Assembly (NCBI GenBank): GCA_013368315.1 | Contig: JAACJM010000034.1 | Location: 310,001 to 374,000, forward strand | Direction of reading: 5' to 3' | DNA length: 64,000 nucleotides | Source: Tetrapyrgos nigripes | Lineage: Eukaryota; Basidiomycota; Agaricomycetes; Agaricales; Campanellaceae | The notes under the pieces: generated by a model | The model's database searches: none | Told to the model about the DNA's origin: nothing | Seen by the model: the letters and a program-made list of their open reading frames with translations, nothing else | Part shown: positions 44,201 to 56,076 of the stretch, piece by piece | Layout of the letters: each line of letters opens with the position of its first letter | Position numbering within the stretch: the stretch's first letter is position 1 | Translations under genes and position numbers: made by a program

Positions 44201-45180
44201 CCTTTAGAAATCTCAATATCACATTGATCACAAGCAAACTTGACATGTGCAGGGTCCTTTAGGGGATAGGATCAGTCCAGAGTGGCTGGTAGGTTTTCGT
44301 TGTAGTCAGCCCAAGGCCAGTAACCATTTTCCAGGCCTCGAAAGACAGATTTGATGAATGGACAGTTTGTGTGAGATTTGAGTAGTTCTCTAAATCAGTT
44401 TACATTGATCAGTGTAGTGATGTGAAAAAGTTCCAGATTGTCCCTGATTGTTTTTAACGCCACGGAATCTAACTTTTCTCAATCAGGTACGTCAGGCAAA
44501 GCTTCCATGAACTCCATTGCATCCACTAATGTCAACCTCCTTTTTCCACACCTCTCATTCCCCCCTTCTCCCCATATTAGCTCCCTCACATATCTTGGCC
44601 TCCTTCTCAATCTTCTTCCCAATTCCAACATCCAGTCTGACTCACTTCAAGGTGCACTTGTCTCAAGTATGTCCTCCATCTCAGCAGTTTGAGCAGATAT
44701 GGGCCCAATTACAGTCTTTCACTGTCCTACTACATTTTCCTGAGTTCCAGAGCCTGCAGATGCTGTCAACAACATTAAAACGGCAGCATTGGTTAGGGTT
44801 ACCCCTGGAAGATGCATTGGGGAAGGATGTTTTGGCGACTGGAGGAGGATTGGCAATCCATGCGAGGTAAAGTCTGTTGAATTGGTTTGTGTCTGAGAGT
44901 AGGGTATCTCGTCACATAGAGACTTTCTGACGTACTGCTTTGTTATAATTGATGACATTGGTGTGCTGGGAAGTGTCGATGAGGGATTTGAAAAGGTCGT
45001 TGATGTTTCTTTCGTGAATCCTGAGTTCAGCTTCCCTCCATGGCATGACAAATCTGACTGCATCCAAATACATGGCCCATGCAATCGTCCAGTCTCTGTG
45101 ATTTCTAACCTTTCGTGAAGGTGTTCTCACCCCAATCCTAAATTCCCCATCTCTGAGTTTAAAGGTTTGTTTGCTGTCGT
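44201..45180 (-). pseudogene. gag: YR element: Gag and pre-RT region
   Basis: Frame includes WTIAWAMYLDAVRFVMPWRE, INYNKAVRQKVSM, then a Cys/His cluster SRGNPNQCCRFN, CRLWNSGKCSRT, DCNWAHICSNC (44830-44690), the layout of Gag in basidiomycete Ngaro-like elements. Downstream PFIKSVFRGLENGYWPWADY (about 44340-44280) and KFACDQCDIEISKG match the linker just before RT. Several TGA codons are present. Plus-strand frames at 44438-44870 are shadows. Confidence 0.8.
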
Positions 45181-45900
45181 AGTCAACTGAAGAGGAGCTA
45201 CTGAGTAATACTGCGAGATTACTAGTGAGTGATGAATGAGGAAAGAAAGAATGATAAGAGACATACCCAAGAGACTCATGAGTGGCAAATGAGGAAAGAA
45301 AGAATGAGATGGGGAAAACGAGTCTCTTGGGGCTATAAGTACATGGTAAGTCGTTAACAGCAAGATCAAGTCTTCGACATAGAGTGGAGAAAAACGAATA
45401 TCACAGGCAAAAAAAACGAAACAAAGAATTTAATCAAGTAAAGAGAAAAGATTCTGGAAAATTTTGAGGAAAGGAGGATAAGGTAAAACGGGAGTCAGAT
45501 TTCAATGAAGGCTGACGCCTAAGCCACAGAGGCAAGGTATACGTTGAGCCACTAAGGCTAGGCCACAGAGGTGAGACGATGGCCATGAAGGCTTGGCCAC
45601 GGAGGCACGACAATGAGGACGGCGAGTCCTACGCACAGAGCATTGAGGCGAATAATAAGCGAAATTAAAAGTAGTACTTACAACGATAATTAGACCTTTG
45701 TAAAGCAGGTCTTTAAAACACGACAAAGGCAACGTTTCTGTAAGACAAAAAAAATTCCGGAATTTGTGCAAAGGGTAGTGGCCACATCGTGAACTGCTCC
45801 ATAGTTTTTCATATAGAGAGCATAGACACTGGTTTTTCGCTTACAAATCTTTGAAATTAGCTAATTGCTATGCGCTGTGAATTACATTGTTTCATTGCTC
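45181..45900. other. Spacer with short repeats
   Basis: Probable 5' region of the YR element. A duplicated segment containing AATGAGGAAAGAAAGAATGA occurs at about 45236-45255 and 45288-45307. At 45508-45640 short degenerate units of the type GGCCACAGAGGC recur about five times. No gene recognised. Confidence 0.45.
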
Positions 45901-47358
45901 ACTGTGCTCTATGGGCTTCGTTTTTGCTTTTATCCATGTTAGAGATTCATAAAACATGTCCGAAATTGAAAACCTCACGGTAAACGCTCGCTTTTGGCGG
46001 TCTCAGAAATGGCAGGCCTCAAGATTAGCTAATCCTTCGCTATTCATTTGCTATTCATTTGCGTGGGAAAAATGCCAGTCACTAAACGCGGCCACCTTAG
46101 TAACAGACTACCATACATCTACTTTAGTAGATCGTCATGTTGTCTGTCTAGGAGAGTCTATACAGCCTCCATGTTTAGCAGAAGCTCAGCAAAATCTGCT
46201 GTGAATAGCCCCTATCATTCACAATATCTTATCTATTTTCCTTATCTTTTATTGTTATTTGTTTACCAAAAGCTTCTACACTATATAAGGGCATTCCTCT
46301 CTTATCTCCTCATCCTTTCACTCCGTCTTTGCGTGTTGGTTGAGGAGCTATATCTGACTTGCGTGTATTCTCGTTAGGTTGTGATCTAAGGCCACAACAA
46401 AATCTCCTCAAGAAAGTTCACGTTGCGACCTCTAAATAGGGTAACGGTAAGTACTCGTGTAGCATTACTAGCAGCCCTTGGACGGTAACCAATGGTTTTT
46501 GCTTAGCAAAACAGGAGTATGTACTGATGTGGTGACGAATTGATTGAAATGGTAACCGTACAGTATACTCTGTCAATATCGTGCACACAGCACACCGTGT
46601 ATGGCTAAAACTATTTAGGAACCTCCGTACTCGAAGGAACCCCTTTGCATTTGGGAACCCGGTTGATGCGAGCGGGGCTTGAGCGGGGCCTACTAGCCTA
46701 GTACTGGTGAATATACGTGTTCTACGGTGTAGATCATGGTAGGAAAAGTCCATTAACGTCAGAAGTCTGCCTAGGTACATGGATACACGAATGGCGGGGA
46801 AAACGGGTGATGGTCGGCAAATGCCAACTTAAAGGCCTAAAAAGATCATGAAAAACTATTTGGCGAAGTAAGGAGATGTCGCGGGGTTCGCTGCCTCGTA
46901 AGGGAAACAACAGAAGACACGAAAGGAATCTCAGTTCCACTTTCAAACACATCCAACAACGTTGATCACGCACCTCAGACCACTTTCTACAAGCCAAATT
47001 TCGTCCGCAGCACCCCCAAGGCCGCACGAACGCGAAAATGGTGAAATTGTAGAACTTCAAAAGACCCGAATCACTACGATAATGTGAAGAGCTTGGCGAC
47101 AGCGGACAGCGCGTATGTACGTACTACGAGTCCTCACCAACGCGCACGCATACGGCATCTCATCGTGTAGGCAACATGCGGAAGGTTCGCGGGCGCAGAA
47201 AGTCAGCTCGAGGAGTGCACGAGGACGTCGAAGACCACGACCACGACTCAAGCGTGACAAACGCAAACCTTTTGTTGTGGCGGGTTCCTGCCAGGGAAGT
47301 TCCTAAATATTTAACTTTTAAGTAGGTTGTTATTTAACAAATTTGCGAAGCTACGATA
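45901..47358. other. No recognised gene
   Basis: 1.4 kb without a frame that I can support; the frames at 45956-46377, 46418-47060 and 47057-47306 have no recognisable motif and overlap one another. May hold the downstream region of the membrane-protein gene. Confidence 0.4.
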
Positions 47359-48860
47359 CTATACAGATAATTCCGACCCCGAGCTGTCCGTGTCCAGGAT
47401 AATAATCACACTACCGCTACAAGGCTCTGATTCAGTGTAATATTCCTGGCTACTACTAGTAGAAGTCCGAGGATTTGGGTCTCCGGCTCGGGACCGATGC
47501 TGTCTTTCAGAACTACGAGAAACTGAATGAACACTTATTGGGCTCGGAGAACGGGTATGCGAAGAGAAAGAGTGACTCGGAGATGGGTCTGAATGAATAG
47601 CTTGACTATTAGGGGATTCAAAAGAATCGACTTCAGTAAAAGTGAGCGTGCTTGGTCTGCCAGTGCCCGAGTCTGTGTCATGGGTTATCCTGTCAACTTG
47701 ATGCAATCCCTTTTCGTTGGGTGAACGCTCGACATCCGTTGGTGGTTCGCTACTGTCACGAGATTGATATAGCATACCGTAGATGCCCGCCATGACCACG
47801 ACTACATTACAAACGATGAGGGAGATGGCAGCCTGTCAAAAAAAGGGGGCATAGGCTACCGTTAGCAACAGCCTATACACAAAGGTCAGGAAACAACTTG
47901 TTACATACCTCAAAATGACCAGTGAATGCTTCAAGCGTGTCTTCTGTTGACAATATAGAGTAGGACCGTGCTAAGGCAGCCATCGCAGTGAAGATGGTTC
48001 CAGAAAACATGAATACAATCATTTGCCGCTCTTTGGAGTGCAGTTTCATGTGCCATAGAATGTATGCGCCAGTCAGGATAAGACAGACACAAGATGCCGT
48101 GTCAGCTAGTAGAAGAGAAGAATGATAGAGTAATAAACAAAAGCGTTCACTGGCAAGTAGGATACACGTACCCACAATTTCCAATGCACCTGCTACTTTT
48201 CCAGCATCGCAAAATTCATATAGAGTAGTTTCCAGTGAAGAGCCATAGTCATCATCATCGTCCTCACAAACGGAGACCTTCCAGCCATACAGTGAAGCCC
48301 AAAAAAGTGTAAAGAGGACTATGGACAGTAGAGATGCCTTCCTGACCCGTCCTTTCGGAAGCATAGAAAGCAGTGTAGAGGCAAGGCTTAATCGAGCGAA
48401 CCTAAAGTTAACTAATCAGTCGGGAGCACAAGTGAGAGAGATGAAGAGACTCGCAAGATTCCGCATGTAGACGATGTACTCATAGAGGTGGAAATGAGTG
48501 ATTGATGGAGAAACCCGGTCTCTTCGAAGTGATCTGAATAGCACGGCGTAGCAGTCAGCTTGGTCTGTCATGCAAGCAGGCAAAAGCGCGAAACTGACCG
48601 TTCAGGTATGCAAATATCCAGAGAGTGACCAAAGTAAAAATGTCGGCTAAGAAAGCCATAAAAGCCCAGCCATCGTCCCAGGAAAAGCGCCTTCTGCGTA
48701 GTCGGTAAAACAAACGATACGAGGTGGAGATGAGTGCAATCGAATGTGTGATTGTAGCAGCAACTAGTTGGAGAGACAAGGATATTAAAATGCCTTCAAA
48801 CGCGAAAGTCAAAAACGAAATACCTCTGAGGACTCGGATTGCGCTAAGAGGAATCATCAT
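47359..48860 (-). CDS. Fungal rhodopsin-like multi-pass membrane protein
   Basis: Best preserved host gene in the window. Exons: 48860-48599 (ATG start, two membrane segments and RRRRFSWDDGWAFMAFLADI), a second exon ending at 48172, 48105-47908, and 47832-47359. Clean introns lie at 48171-48106 (GTACGT to TACTAG, 66 bp) and 47907-47833 (GTATGT to GACAG, 75 bp). The first intron's acceptor is uncertain; TTAG at about 48408 keeps the frame, or a further small exon exists. At least six hydrophobic helices, an acidic loop EDDDDDYGSS, and a long Ser-rich cytoplasmic tail. The WDDxWA motif after a basic turn and the last helix AAISLIVCNVVVVMAGIYG resemble basidiomycete members of the rhodopsin-like/Pth11-type group. 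No ligand or role can be assigned. Confidence 0.7.
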
Positions 48861-49024
48861 AGGACTTCAACGTCGACTAGTAGCGAGGTATCTCGCCACT
48901 AGTAGGACAAGTTCTAGAAAGAGTAGCTCTAGCTGAAAAGAGGATTTTTAAACATCAGCGTTCCCTGAGAGAAAGAATCAATTCAGGTCTGCGCACAATG
49001 CCAAGGCGCAGCCAAGCTATCTCT

Positions 49025-49107
49025 GTGATTCAAACCTACATTTCAAAACTGGGTCATTGATAACCCAGTGATTCAAACTTACATTTCAAAACTGGGTCAT
49101 TGATAAT
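49025..49107. repeat. 43-bp tandem duplication
   Basis: Two near-identical units starting GTGATTCAAAC at 49025 and 49068. Each contains ACTGGGT, and ACCCAGT follows in the first unit, so a short hairpin can form. Confidence 0.85.
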
Positions 49108-51814
49108 AATAGCCTCTGTCGTGGGGGCCCTACCTGTCAAAATTAAGTGTCAGTGGTGTGAAAGACGGTTAGCGTGGAACGTTGGTGAGCTAATAGGCCC
49201 AAACCCTCTCGACATTATCAAAGATGTCTGGCACGGTAGTGTCCATTTAAGGAAGGCCAAGCCTAACGCCAGAACGCCGTTGCTTTGTTGAATAATTAAT
49301 AATTATATGGAGCTGGTAGCCTGGTAATGTAGTTGGTTTTACTATTAGTGTTTGGACTTGTATGGAACCAGTTGTCGGACAAAATGCGTATTTTCAATTG
49401 CCATAGCGTATGTCAAACTGCGTGAGAGTGGTTTTCACGGCAAATGTGAATTTTGCCGAGTATCAGACTAATGTTATGCACTATTGTGAAAGTCTGTTAC
49501 GTGAAAGTCAAGGCTTGAAGTAGTGAATCATCAGGTCCTCTTGGTCAGGTGTAAGGTTTGCATGGCTTCAATTGGAGAGTGAGGCCGTTGTCATTATTAT
49601 CTGTGCTGTCACTAATGACTATTCAGTGGTATCCTAGAGTAAGTTGAAGTGTAGGAATGGCATGTTGTGGTGTCACTTGGTTGGAGATCTAAGTTGAATT
49701 GATGGTAAATTAGAGCTAATATCCCGTAGGCACACTATTGATGATGTTCTGTGCTAGGGCCGCGTCTTTTTTAGCCGCCGGCGCAGTCATCTTGTCAATG
49801 TTAAACGTTTTTACGCGTAAATATCCTTGTTTTCTTCCGCTTTGTTACTCTACTATGGATATGTGAGGTACACTTAATGGTCCTCAAGAACCTTGACTTC
49901 ACTTTTGGCAGCCAGAACACCCTCGTTTCGGTTGAAGCAAAGGTTCTTGGCACCGTGGGGAAGTGCCTTAGCTCAGGCTTTACAACAATCTGACGATTCT
50001 GACCCGGTCTCACGTCACAGCCTTAGTAGGTAAGTGTAACACAGTCTAAAAATGGTTTTGCAAGTACGGAAAGCGACCTGACTTGCCGTCGAAAGGACCT
50101 GTGTGCGATATGACATTTTGATCGCAGACTTTAATAACAAGTTGCTACACCGTTCAGCCACAGTTGGCGTAGTCGGCGAAATCGCAATGAAAGCGTTTGG
50201 ATAAAAATACGAGATTTTCATATTTAGCTCTTGAAGGATCTTATGCCTATTTCAAAGGTAAATCTAAGGTCTAGGGACTCTTTTTGAGCTACAAGGTAGG
50301 TACTTGAGCAAAATAACTAGGCTTTGAAAGTACAAGTATGTAGTTCCACAGCTATATACTGCTATTGTGAGTCAAGTTGATTCATAAGTGAGAATAATCA
50401 CCCCCAGCTCAGCATTGATAAGGTGATGTGGCAAAATAACCCAATGAAGCTGGAGAAATTTCACCAGAAGGATGGCGGTTGGTCACCGACTCGACTCGGA
50501 GACGCGTGAGAAAGTAAATGGGAAATATTGTGGATAGGGGCTGCACGACTCATGGCGTAGAGTTTAGAGATGCACAAAATGCAAACATCTACTGCGCCAT
50601 TGTCGAAAAACTGCCCAATGTCGAGATCCGGCTGGTAGAGCTACCTACGGGACTGTATTAGTACGGATTGGATCTCCGGGGGAAGCCTGACGGTCCGGAT
50701 CGGCAACGTTGGGCATCATACTTCAGTAATAAGCCGTAAGTAGGATACTTATAGGACATTGAAACAGACCAGTCTGAAAACTGACTTACATCGACATGAA
50801 CTTTGACATGTGTAGGTTTGGTATTACTGGGGATGGTCATTGTATATGTCGGGACCAGACCACGCATTTGTCAGGGAGGTAATTCAAATTTCAACTTACG
50901 ACTTTCACTTTACAACTTAGTATTTTTGTCCGAAATCTGCTGTCATAGACTTGGCTCAGACTACGGTGAACTTCGGTTTTGAAGATCCCATACACAGGTG
51001 ACGACTTAGTGATGGGCATCCTAAGGGAATCCCTAGCTCGTCGAATATTACGAGGCCCTTTGGGCCGAGTTAACTTATGAAAAGGCTGTGGGCCAGCGCT
51101 AACGCGTGGCGAGAACGAGGCCCATAGTTTAAAAAACCGCCACACGCAAGCCAACAATTTAGCGCAAGGCAGATTTTTTAACCTCCATTTTCAGACCATA
51201 TTTACGAGGACGAATGTTATGCATGGCATATTTGTGCTGTTCCTTGTTGGACGAGTGTAGATCATAGTCAGTCAAAAAAGACAGAAACAGAGAAGCGACG
51301 ATCAATGAAGTTTATAAACAATACTTACAAGCAAACATGTCTACAAATCCCTCTCCTCCCTCCTTCTCTTTTCAAGACGTATGTAAGCTGCAGATGTGGG
51401 GAAGGTCGTCTTGATGATATGTTGATTTCTGGTTTCGAAGACGTCAGCTCGTTAATTACGACATGCACGACAATGGATTTGGAATGCACGTCTGAACGCG
51501 GTTAACCATCTGACAGAACCAAAACAAAACAAAACGACTGCATGCGTGGTGGCGTACCTCTTAGAAACATACAGAACCGTGCAACCTCGTTTGGTGTACA
51601 TTTATTTGTGGCAGTTTGTTACAAGAAAATCAGGATCACTTGAAGCAATCTTATCTAGAAGATCGACGTGCAAACCAGTCAATAACCTAATTTATCACCT
51701 TGAGACCTTCTCCAACGTACTTCGTGCCCAATATTATGAGCGGCATCAATCAGAGTCCATACGTTGCTCTTAGATCCACTTTACTTTCCTGCGCCGGTTC
51801 CACACTCCATAAAA
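49108..51814. other. No recognised gene
   Basis: 2.7 kb with only short overlapping frames, no repeats detected by eye, no tRNA. Composition is less AT-rich than the transposon blocks. May include the promoter region of genes outside detection. Confidence 0.4.
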
Positions 51815-52079
51815 CTGTCCCATTTCGTTCAATTCGCGAGTCACGCGTCACGTACCCCCCAAAATTCGCGAAAAAAATCGGCCGTCACGCATCACAAAAA
51901 GCCATTCGCGAAATCTCTGCCAAGATACCTTCCAAAACCGGCAATTTCTCTGTCAAATTTCGCGAAATTTCGCGGAAAAAAGCTCGAGTCACTGCTCACG
52001 CCGCAGTTTTCGCGGTCAAAAAATTCGCGAGGGCATGTCACGGTCACGATGCCCTCGCGAATTGAACGAAATGGGACAG
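51815..52079. mobile_element. 265-bp inverted-repeat element with TTCGCGAA-type motifs
   Basis: Ends are perfect inverted repeats of 25 bp starting CTGTCCCATTTCG (51815-51839 and 52055-52079). The interior repeats TTCGCG/CGCGAA about nine times and is CpG-rich, in contrast to the CpG-poor transposons around it. No convincing target duplication (AA on both sides at most). Probably a MITE; an alternative is a conserved regulatory palindrome cluster. Confidence 0.7.
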
Positions 52080-53066
52080 AATTCAGTTGTGCGGGCGGGG
52101 CGGATGCCATTATTTCCGGTAGCTTGCCGGAAGAAAAGATTCGACGCCAGTTTGCAGGAGGAAACAATCTTCCAGGACCTCGGACCGGGTAGTTGGGAAG
52201 AGCATGATGAATTGGGAGACTTTAGGATGTGGAGGAACGTGTGCGAGACTCGAGTAGAGACAAGACGCGTGGTCAACGTGTCATGCTATCACCTGACTGG
52301 ACACGTACTAGAACAAACACGCGAACACAATGCACTGCTATCCTATTCGACATAGCCACAAGCAGAAAGTGGGTGCTAAGAACTCAGCCTCATTCTTCGG
52401 CCTCGTAATGTCGACCCCCCAATTGAGTACCAAAGGTTCTCACGGGTTCTAACTTTTACACGCTACCTCAGCGCTCCGAAGTGCCCGAACACTGCCATTT
52501 CAACTGACACTCGATACGATGTAAGTACGTCATAAGTCCTTTCCCTCTGCTGTCGACGACTACAGGCCCAACTGCGACGAGCTTCAGACGTGTTTCCTTC
52601 CCTCAGCAGCCATCGAAAGTCACCAAGCGCCGCTCTCTGAATCACTATGGCATCCTCCACCCAATGAGTCCAAGGTCATTTATAATTAAAGGCGTCGTTA
52701 CATGGAGATATTAGGCTCTATCTGATTTTTTACTGCATACGAGACCATTTTACTTATCCAAGAGATCAGTTGAATTCCACCTCCACAGCCCAAACTCATC
52801 CAAAAGCATTCCCATCTTATTTCCCCGTAGTCGCACGTCGCGAACAAACTCGCTGTCACCTGTAAGTGAGAGGAGGGCAGCAGAGCGAGATTTTTGAGGA
52901 ACCAAACTGGCGAAGGCAACACTGTTAGCTAGTCTCTCGGAGCCAGACCCCTACGTTAAAAGTGTTGTGTAGGGGTCTGTTAGTAACCTGATGCGGCGTG
53001 CAACGTCAGGACCTGCTTATGTAAAATTAGTCACATTATGAGCGACACGTTGAGCTCCAGTCTGCG
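52080..53066. other. No recognised gene
   Basis: About 1 kb of CpG-rich sequence without a supportable gene. Confidence 0.35.
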
Positions 53067-53835
53067 GTAAGGCTGCAACCAAATACTATTAATTACTGTT
53101 ATAACAGGTTAATAACATGCTAATTACTTAACATGTTACACCTGAGTCCAGTAACAGGTTTTAACTGTTATAACCTGTTATAACTGCCTAGCCTCAATTG
53201 GTGGCCCATGGAGCTGAAAATAAGCTGTTTCAGACATATTCATACCTCTTCAGTATCTGAATAAAGACAACCTCACCTATCAGAGTACCAATTACTAACC
53301 TGCAAGAGTATTCCACCATCAAGAGCTGGTCTTGGAAAGCTTACAAAGTCTCTTCCTTCACCAATCTTCCACCTTCTGCCAACTTATTGCAGTGAGGGGG
53401 CCCTAAGCTAGGTCTGAGCATGCTAAGTATGTAAATAAATAAAGAATCTTGCTTTTTGCATGGTAATGTAGTCATGGATTGCACTGAGGATGTATTGACA
53501 GGCAAGCATGGGGTGGTAACAGTGACACTCCTGAAAAAGATGGATTTTCAGGACAGAAGGAGCCTGCATAAATACTATCTGAAATGAGGGAGAGGGGAGA
53601 TGGTTATGTGAAAAGAAAACCCTGTGTGTACACTGTAGATGAGTGGTTAAGTCAGAAACAAGACTATTGTAAAGTATAAAAACAGATTCAGTTGAAAATG
53701 GGCTCTGTGAAGATTATCAGCAGATTGAAGTTTGAAAAAAAAGTGCCCATAGAGAACTGGTTATAACATATTAAAACCTGTTACCTGTTAATTACACTCT
53801 GAGGCATAACAGTATTTAACAGGTTGCAGCCTTAC
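53067..53835. mobile_element. MITE-like element (about 770 bp)
   Basis: Ends GTAAGGCTGCAACC (53067-53080) and its complement (53822-53835). TCTGC occurs just outside both ends. Subterminal regions share many CTGTTATAACAG and AACAGGTT motifs in both orientations. No coding frame. Confidence 0.7.
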
Positions 53836-54833
53836 ATCTGCATCTGTGGTTGCTTCAGCTGAAAATCAAAGGTATGCTGTTTGTTGCCTTTGCTCCACCT
53901 GTACATTGCATTGACGTGTTCAATTCTATCTGTGAAGCCGGGCAAACGATTCTGGAGGATTGTTGGTACGTCTCAATCCGAGGTAGTATAGTTTTGACTG
54001 TCTTTTCAATTTTGCATTGTTCAGGTATGGCTACAACTGTCAGACATAGACCCACAGGCATCTGCATGCTGCAAAGCTGAACATGAGCATGGTCTCCATT
54101 TTTTTTTCTTGTTCTGCACAGATTAATAAAATACTTTCCTCCCAATGTATAGCACCTTTGTGAACCAACTTGCAGTGTTTGAGTTCATGGACGGCCACTT
54201 CACCCATTACCTACATTGACCAGATGAATGGCTTATCATCTAATATACCCTTGTATTTGATTCTCACTTGCCTCCTAGCTCTGGCATAACTGTACACTAG
54301 TATTTATTGGACTTGCAACTGTACTTTTGTAACCTTGAGCTTGATTTCTAATCGCAAACTCCATTCTAGATTTCATAGCTGATACAACAGGGCAGTGACT
54401 GCTTGCTGCCATGCACACAGAATTTATGTCCAAATCTAATCCTTTAACTGCTAGAAAGGTACCCTCAGGGTGTCCTTGGGTATGTACATAGCTATAGCCG
54501 AAGTTACAGGATCAGCAAATGGATAGCAAGTGGACATACCTTTTCTAGCTGGCCAAGATGCGTTTGCTTGCCCCAGTGCTGTCTCTGTGTCAGTATTGTC
54601 TGGAAGCAGGCTCCAACCCTGTAGTAGTGTTGGTCAGTATCCCAGGCTGAGGCAGCATATCATCATAGCTTCCTTACCAGATGTGTCTGGACCATGGTGG
54701 TAGCTCCAACCACCTCCAAACGAAAATGAAAAAATCTTGGTAGGCCCTTTCAACTCCAATTGATGGAAAGTCCTTGCTTTGTGCATAGTGCTCCCAACTG
54801 GTCCTTCAATGCCTGTACATCCTTTGCTGTCGA
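53836..54833. other. Unresolved, possible short spliced gene
   Basis: A plus-strand frame with FVAFAPPVHCIDVFNSIC (about 53878-53935) followed by an intron-like GTACGT to TTCAG (53966-54023) is suggestive but unrecognised. The rest shows nothing I can support. Confidence 0.25.
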
Positions 54834-55419
54834 TCATTTTTCATTTTGTGCTCCATTCCCCAATGAAGTTCCAGCAGTCAGATTGGCCAGCATGTCCTCC
54901 AATTCTTCCATCTTCCGTTTATCTGCCAACTCTTTGTTCTTGTCCATTGTATCATCCTGATCATCATTGCCATCTGCTTGTTCCATCTCCAGATGTTCTC
55001 TTAGATGAGCCTCTGCCCCTAGGTCAGGAGGTGTGATATCAGAAAATCGGACACGAGCAAGTTGAGAAGATATATCTCATGCTTCAGTAAGATTTGGATC
55101 TTCTTCCAAAAGTTGCTGAGCAGTAAGGAAAGAAAGAAGAGCTGAGGTTATTCCACACAGGATACCAATCTCTCGACCAATTGGAGATCCGACGAGAGCA
55201 AATCCAGAGTCAAAGCCTTCTTGTAGAGCAGATTCTTTTCCTGCGGTTATGCATTCCCAATAACTGGCCTGTCAGAAAGTAAAATGAATCGGTATGAAGT
55301 GAGCCAGCACTTGACGATCACTGCAAAGCATACAGTGGTAAACTCATTTGACATTTTAGACACTCTGCTTCTCTTGTGGCTTCTGGTGTAGTGTCTTCAT
55401 CCCAAGGAGAATCAATCAT
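54834..55419 (-). pseudogene. Yae1-domain protein, pseudogene
   Basis: Exon 1 starts MIDSPWDEDTTPEATREAE, as Yae1-like proteins commonly do, then shifts frame before KMSNEFTT. An intron (GTATGC to CTGACAG, about 55267-55339) follows. Exon 2 reads ASYWECITAGKESALQEGFD, SGFALVGSPIGREIGIL, CGITSALLSFL: the Gly-rich repeat (GX3-type) of the Yae1 N-terminal domain. A TGA interrupts EA-DISSQLARVRF where Arg fits. The C-terminus is charged and ends at TGA 54834-54836. In yeast Yae1 with Lto1 delivers an Fe-S cluster to the ABC protein Rli1. A functional copy must be elsewhere if the pathway is active. Confidence 0.7.
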
Positions 55420-55487
55420 ATTGAGGTCGTGGTACAAGAAAATTTTGTTCATGTTGCGTAGTGCATTCTTACCTTTTGCTTTCATGA

Positions 55488-55901
55488 CTAATGCTTCCCT
55501 CCCTTTCTGAAACACTGTACTGTGCCTGAAACGTCGACGCCTCCAACATCATCAGCTTGAGCCTGAGGTTCACAGAAGTCAGAGTCACAGAATTCCAATG
55601 GTGCTTGGTGGATGCCAGCCAACGTCATCGCTCCTGAGTATGCATCCGAGATTGTAAAGGTTATTGTGGGCACCATTGTAAGTGGTTTATATAGCATGTT
55701 TGGCAGTGGAAAAGTGGCAGGTAAGCACCTTAGTGGCTGCTTGCTCACTGCCCAGCATGGCGTCATACCATCACTGACATGACACTCATCACTGGGACCA
55801 ATAGTAGTCTCAATGTCCGCCCTGTGTACAAGGCAGTCCATGAGGACATGCTCAAGTTCAGCAACCTTGCTCCTCCTTTTCATGGTCAATACCTTAACCA
55901 T
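55488..55901 (-). CDS. Hypothetical protein
   Basis: 138-codon open frame upstream of the Yae1-like gene on the same strand, with EHVLMDCLVHRADIETTIG and CDSDFCEPQAQADDVGG. No family, signal peptide or membrane segment recognised. It may be chance coding or an unrelated short gene. Confidence 0.25.
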   Translation of the reverse strand: MVKVLTMKRRSKVAELEHVLMDCLVHRADIETTIGPSDECHVSDGMTPCWAVSKQPLRCLPATFPLPNMLYKPLTMVPTITFTISDAYSGAMTLAGIHQAPLEFCDSDFCEPQAQADDVGGVDVSGTVQCFRKGGKH

Positions 55902-56076
55902 TGCTTAACCAGTCATGTAACCTTTCTTCATTAGATTCTCTGTACTGACCACACATTTTGATTGATAGGCTCACAAACTTGAAGAAGAGTGGCAATTGGC
56001 TTACTGGTGTTAACAATATGCTTGTCTCCTCGCTATCAAACAAGAGATCGACCCTAACGACCTTCTCATTGTCCAC

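Larger units (their letters stand above)
31050..45180 (-). mobile_element. Ngaro-like tyrosine-recombinase retrotransposon, fragmented
   Basis: Minus-strand element assembled from four pieces: Gag and pre-RT (45180-44201), RT, RNase H and start of YR (42565-41189), a 41-bp YR piece (39467-39427), and the YR catalytic end (31365 to about 31050). They are separated by repeat copy D, repeat copy C and Gypsy E2. Across each break the reading frame resumes at the next residue expected for the family. Order Gag-RT-RH-YR without integrase is that of Ngaro/DIRS-type elements. Its termini were not located. The E2 insertion is bounded by AAGGC at 31361-31365 and 39427-39431. Confidence 0.82.

Noticed and set aside
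44438..44870. Plus-strand ORFs opposite the YR Gag
   Set aside because: The minus-strand frame carries the family motifs; these are shadows.
51700..52355. Overlapping plus-strand ORFs of 106-142 codons
   Set aside because: They run across the inverted-repeat element in several frames and show no protein-like motif; CpG-rich sequence is poor in stops.
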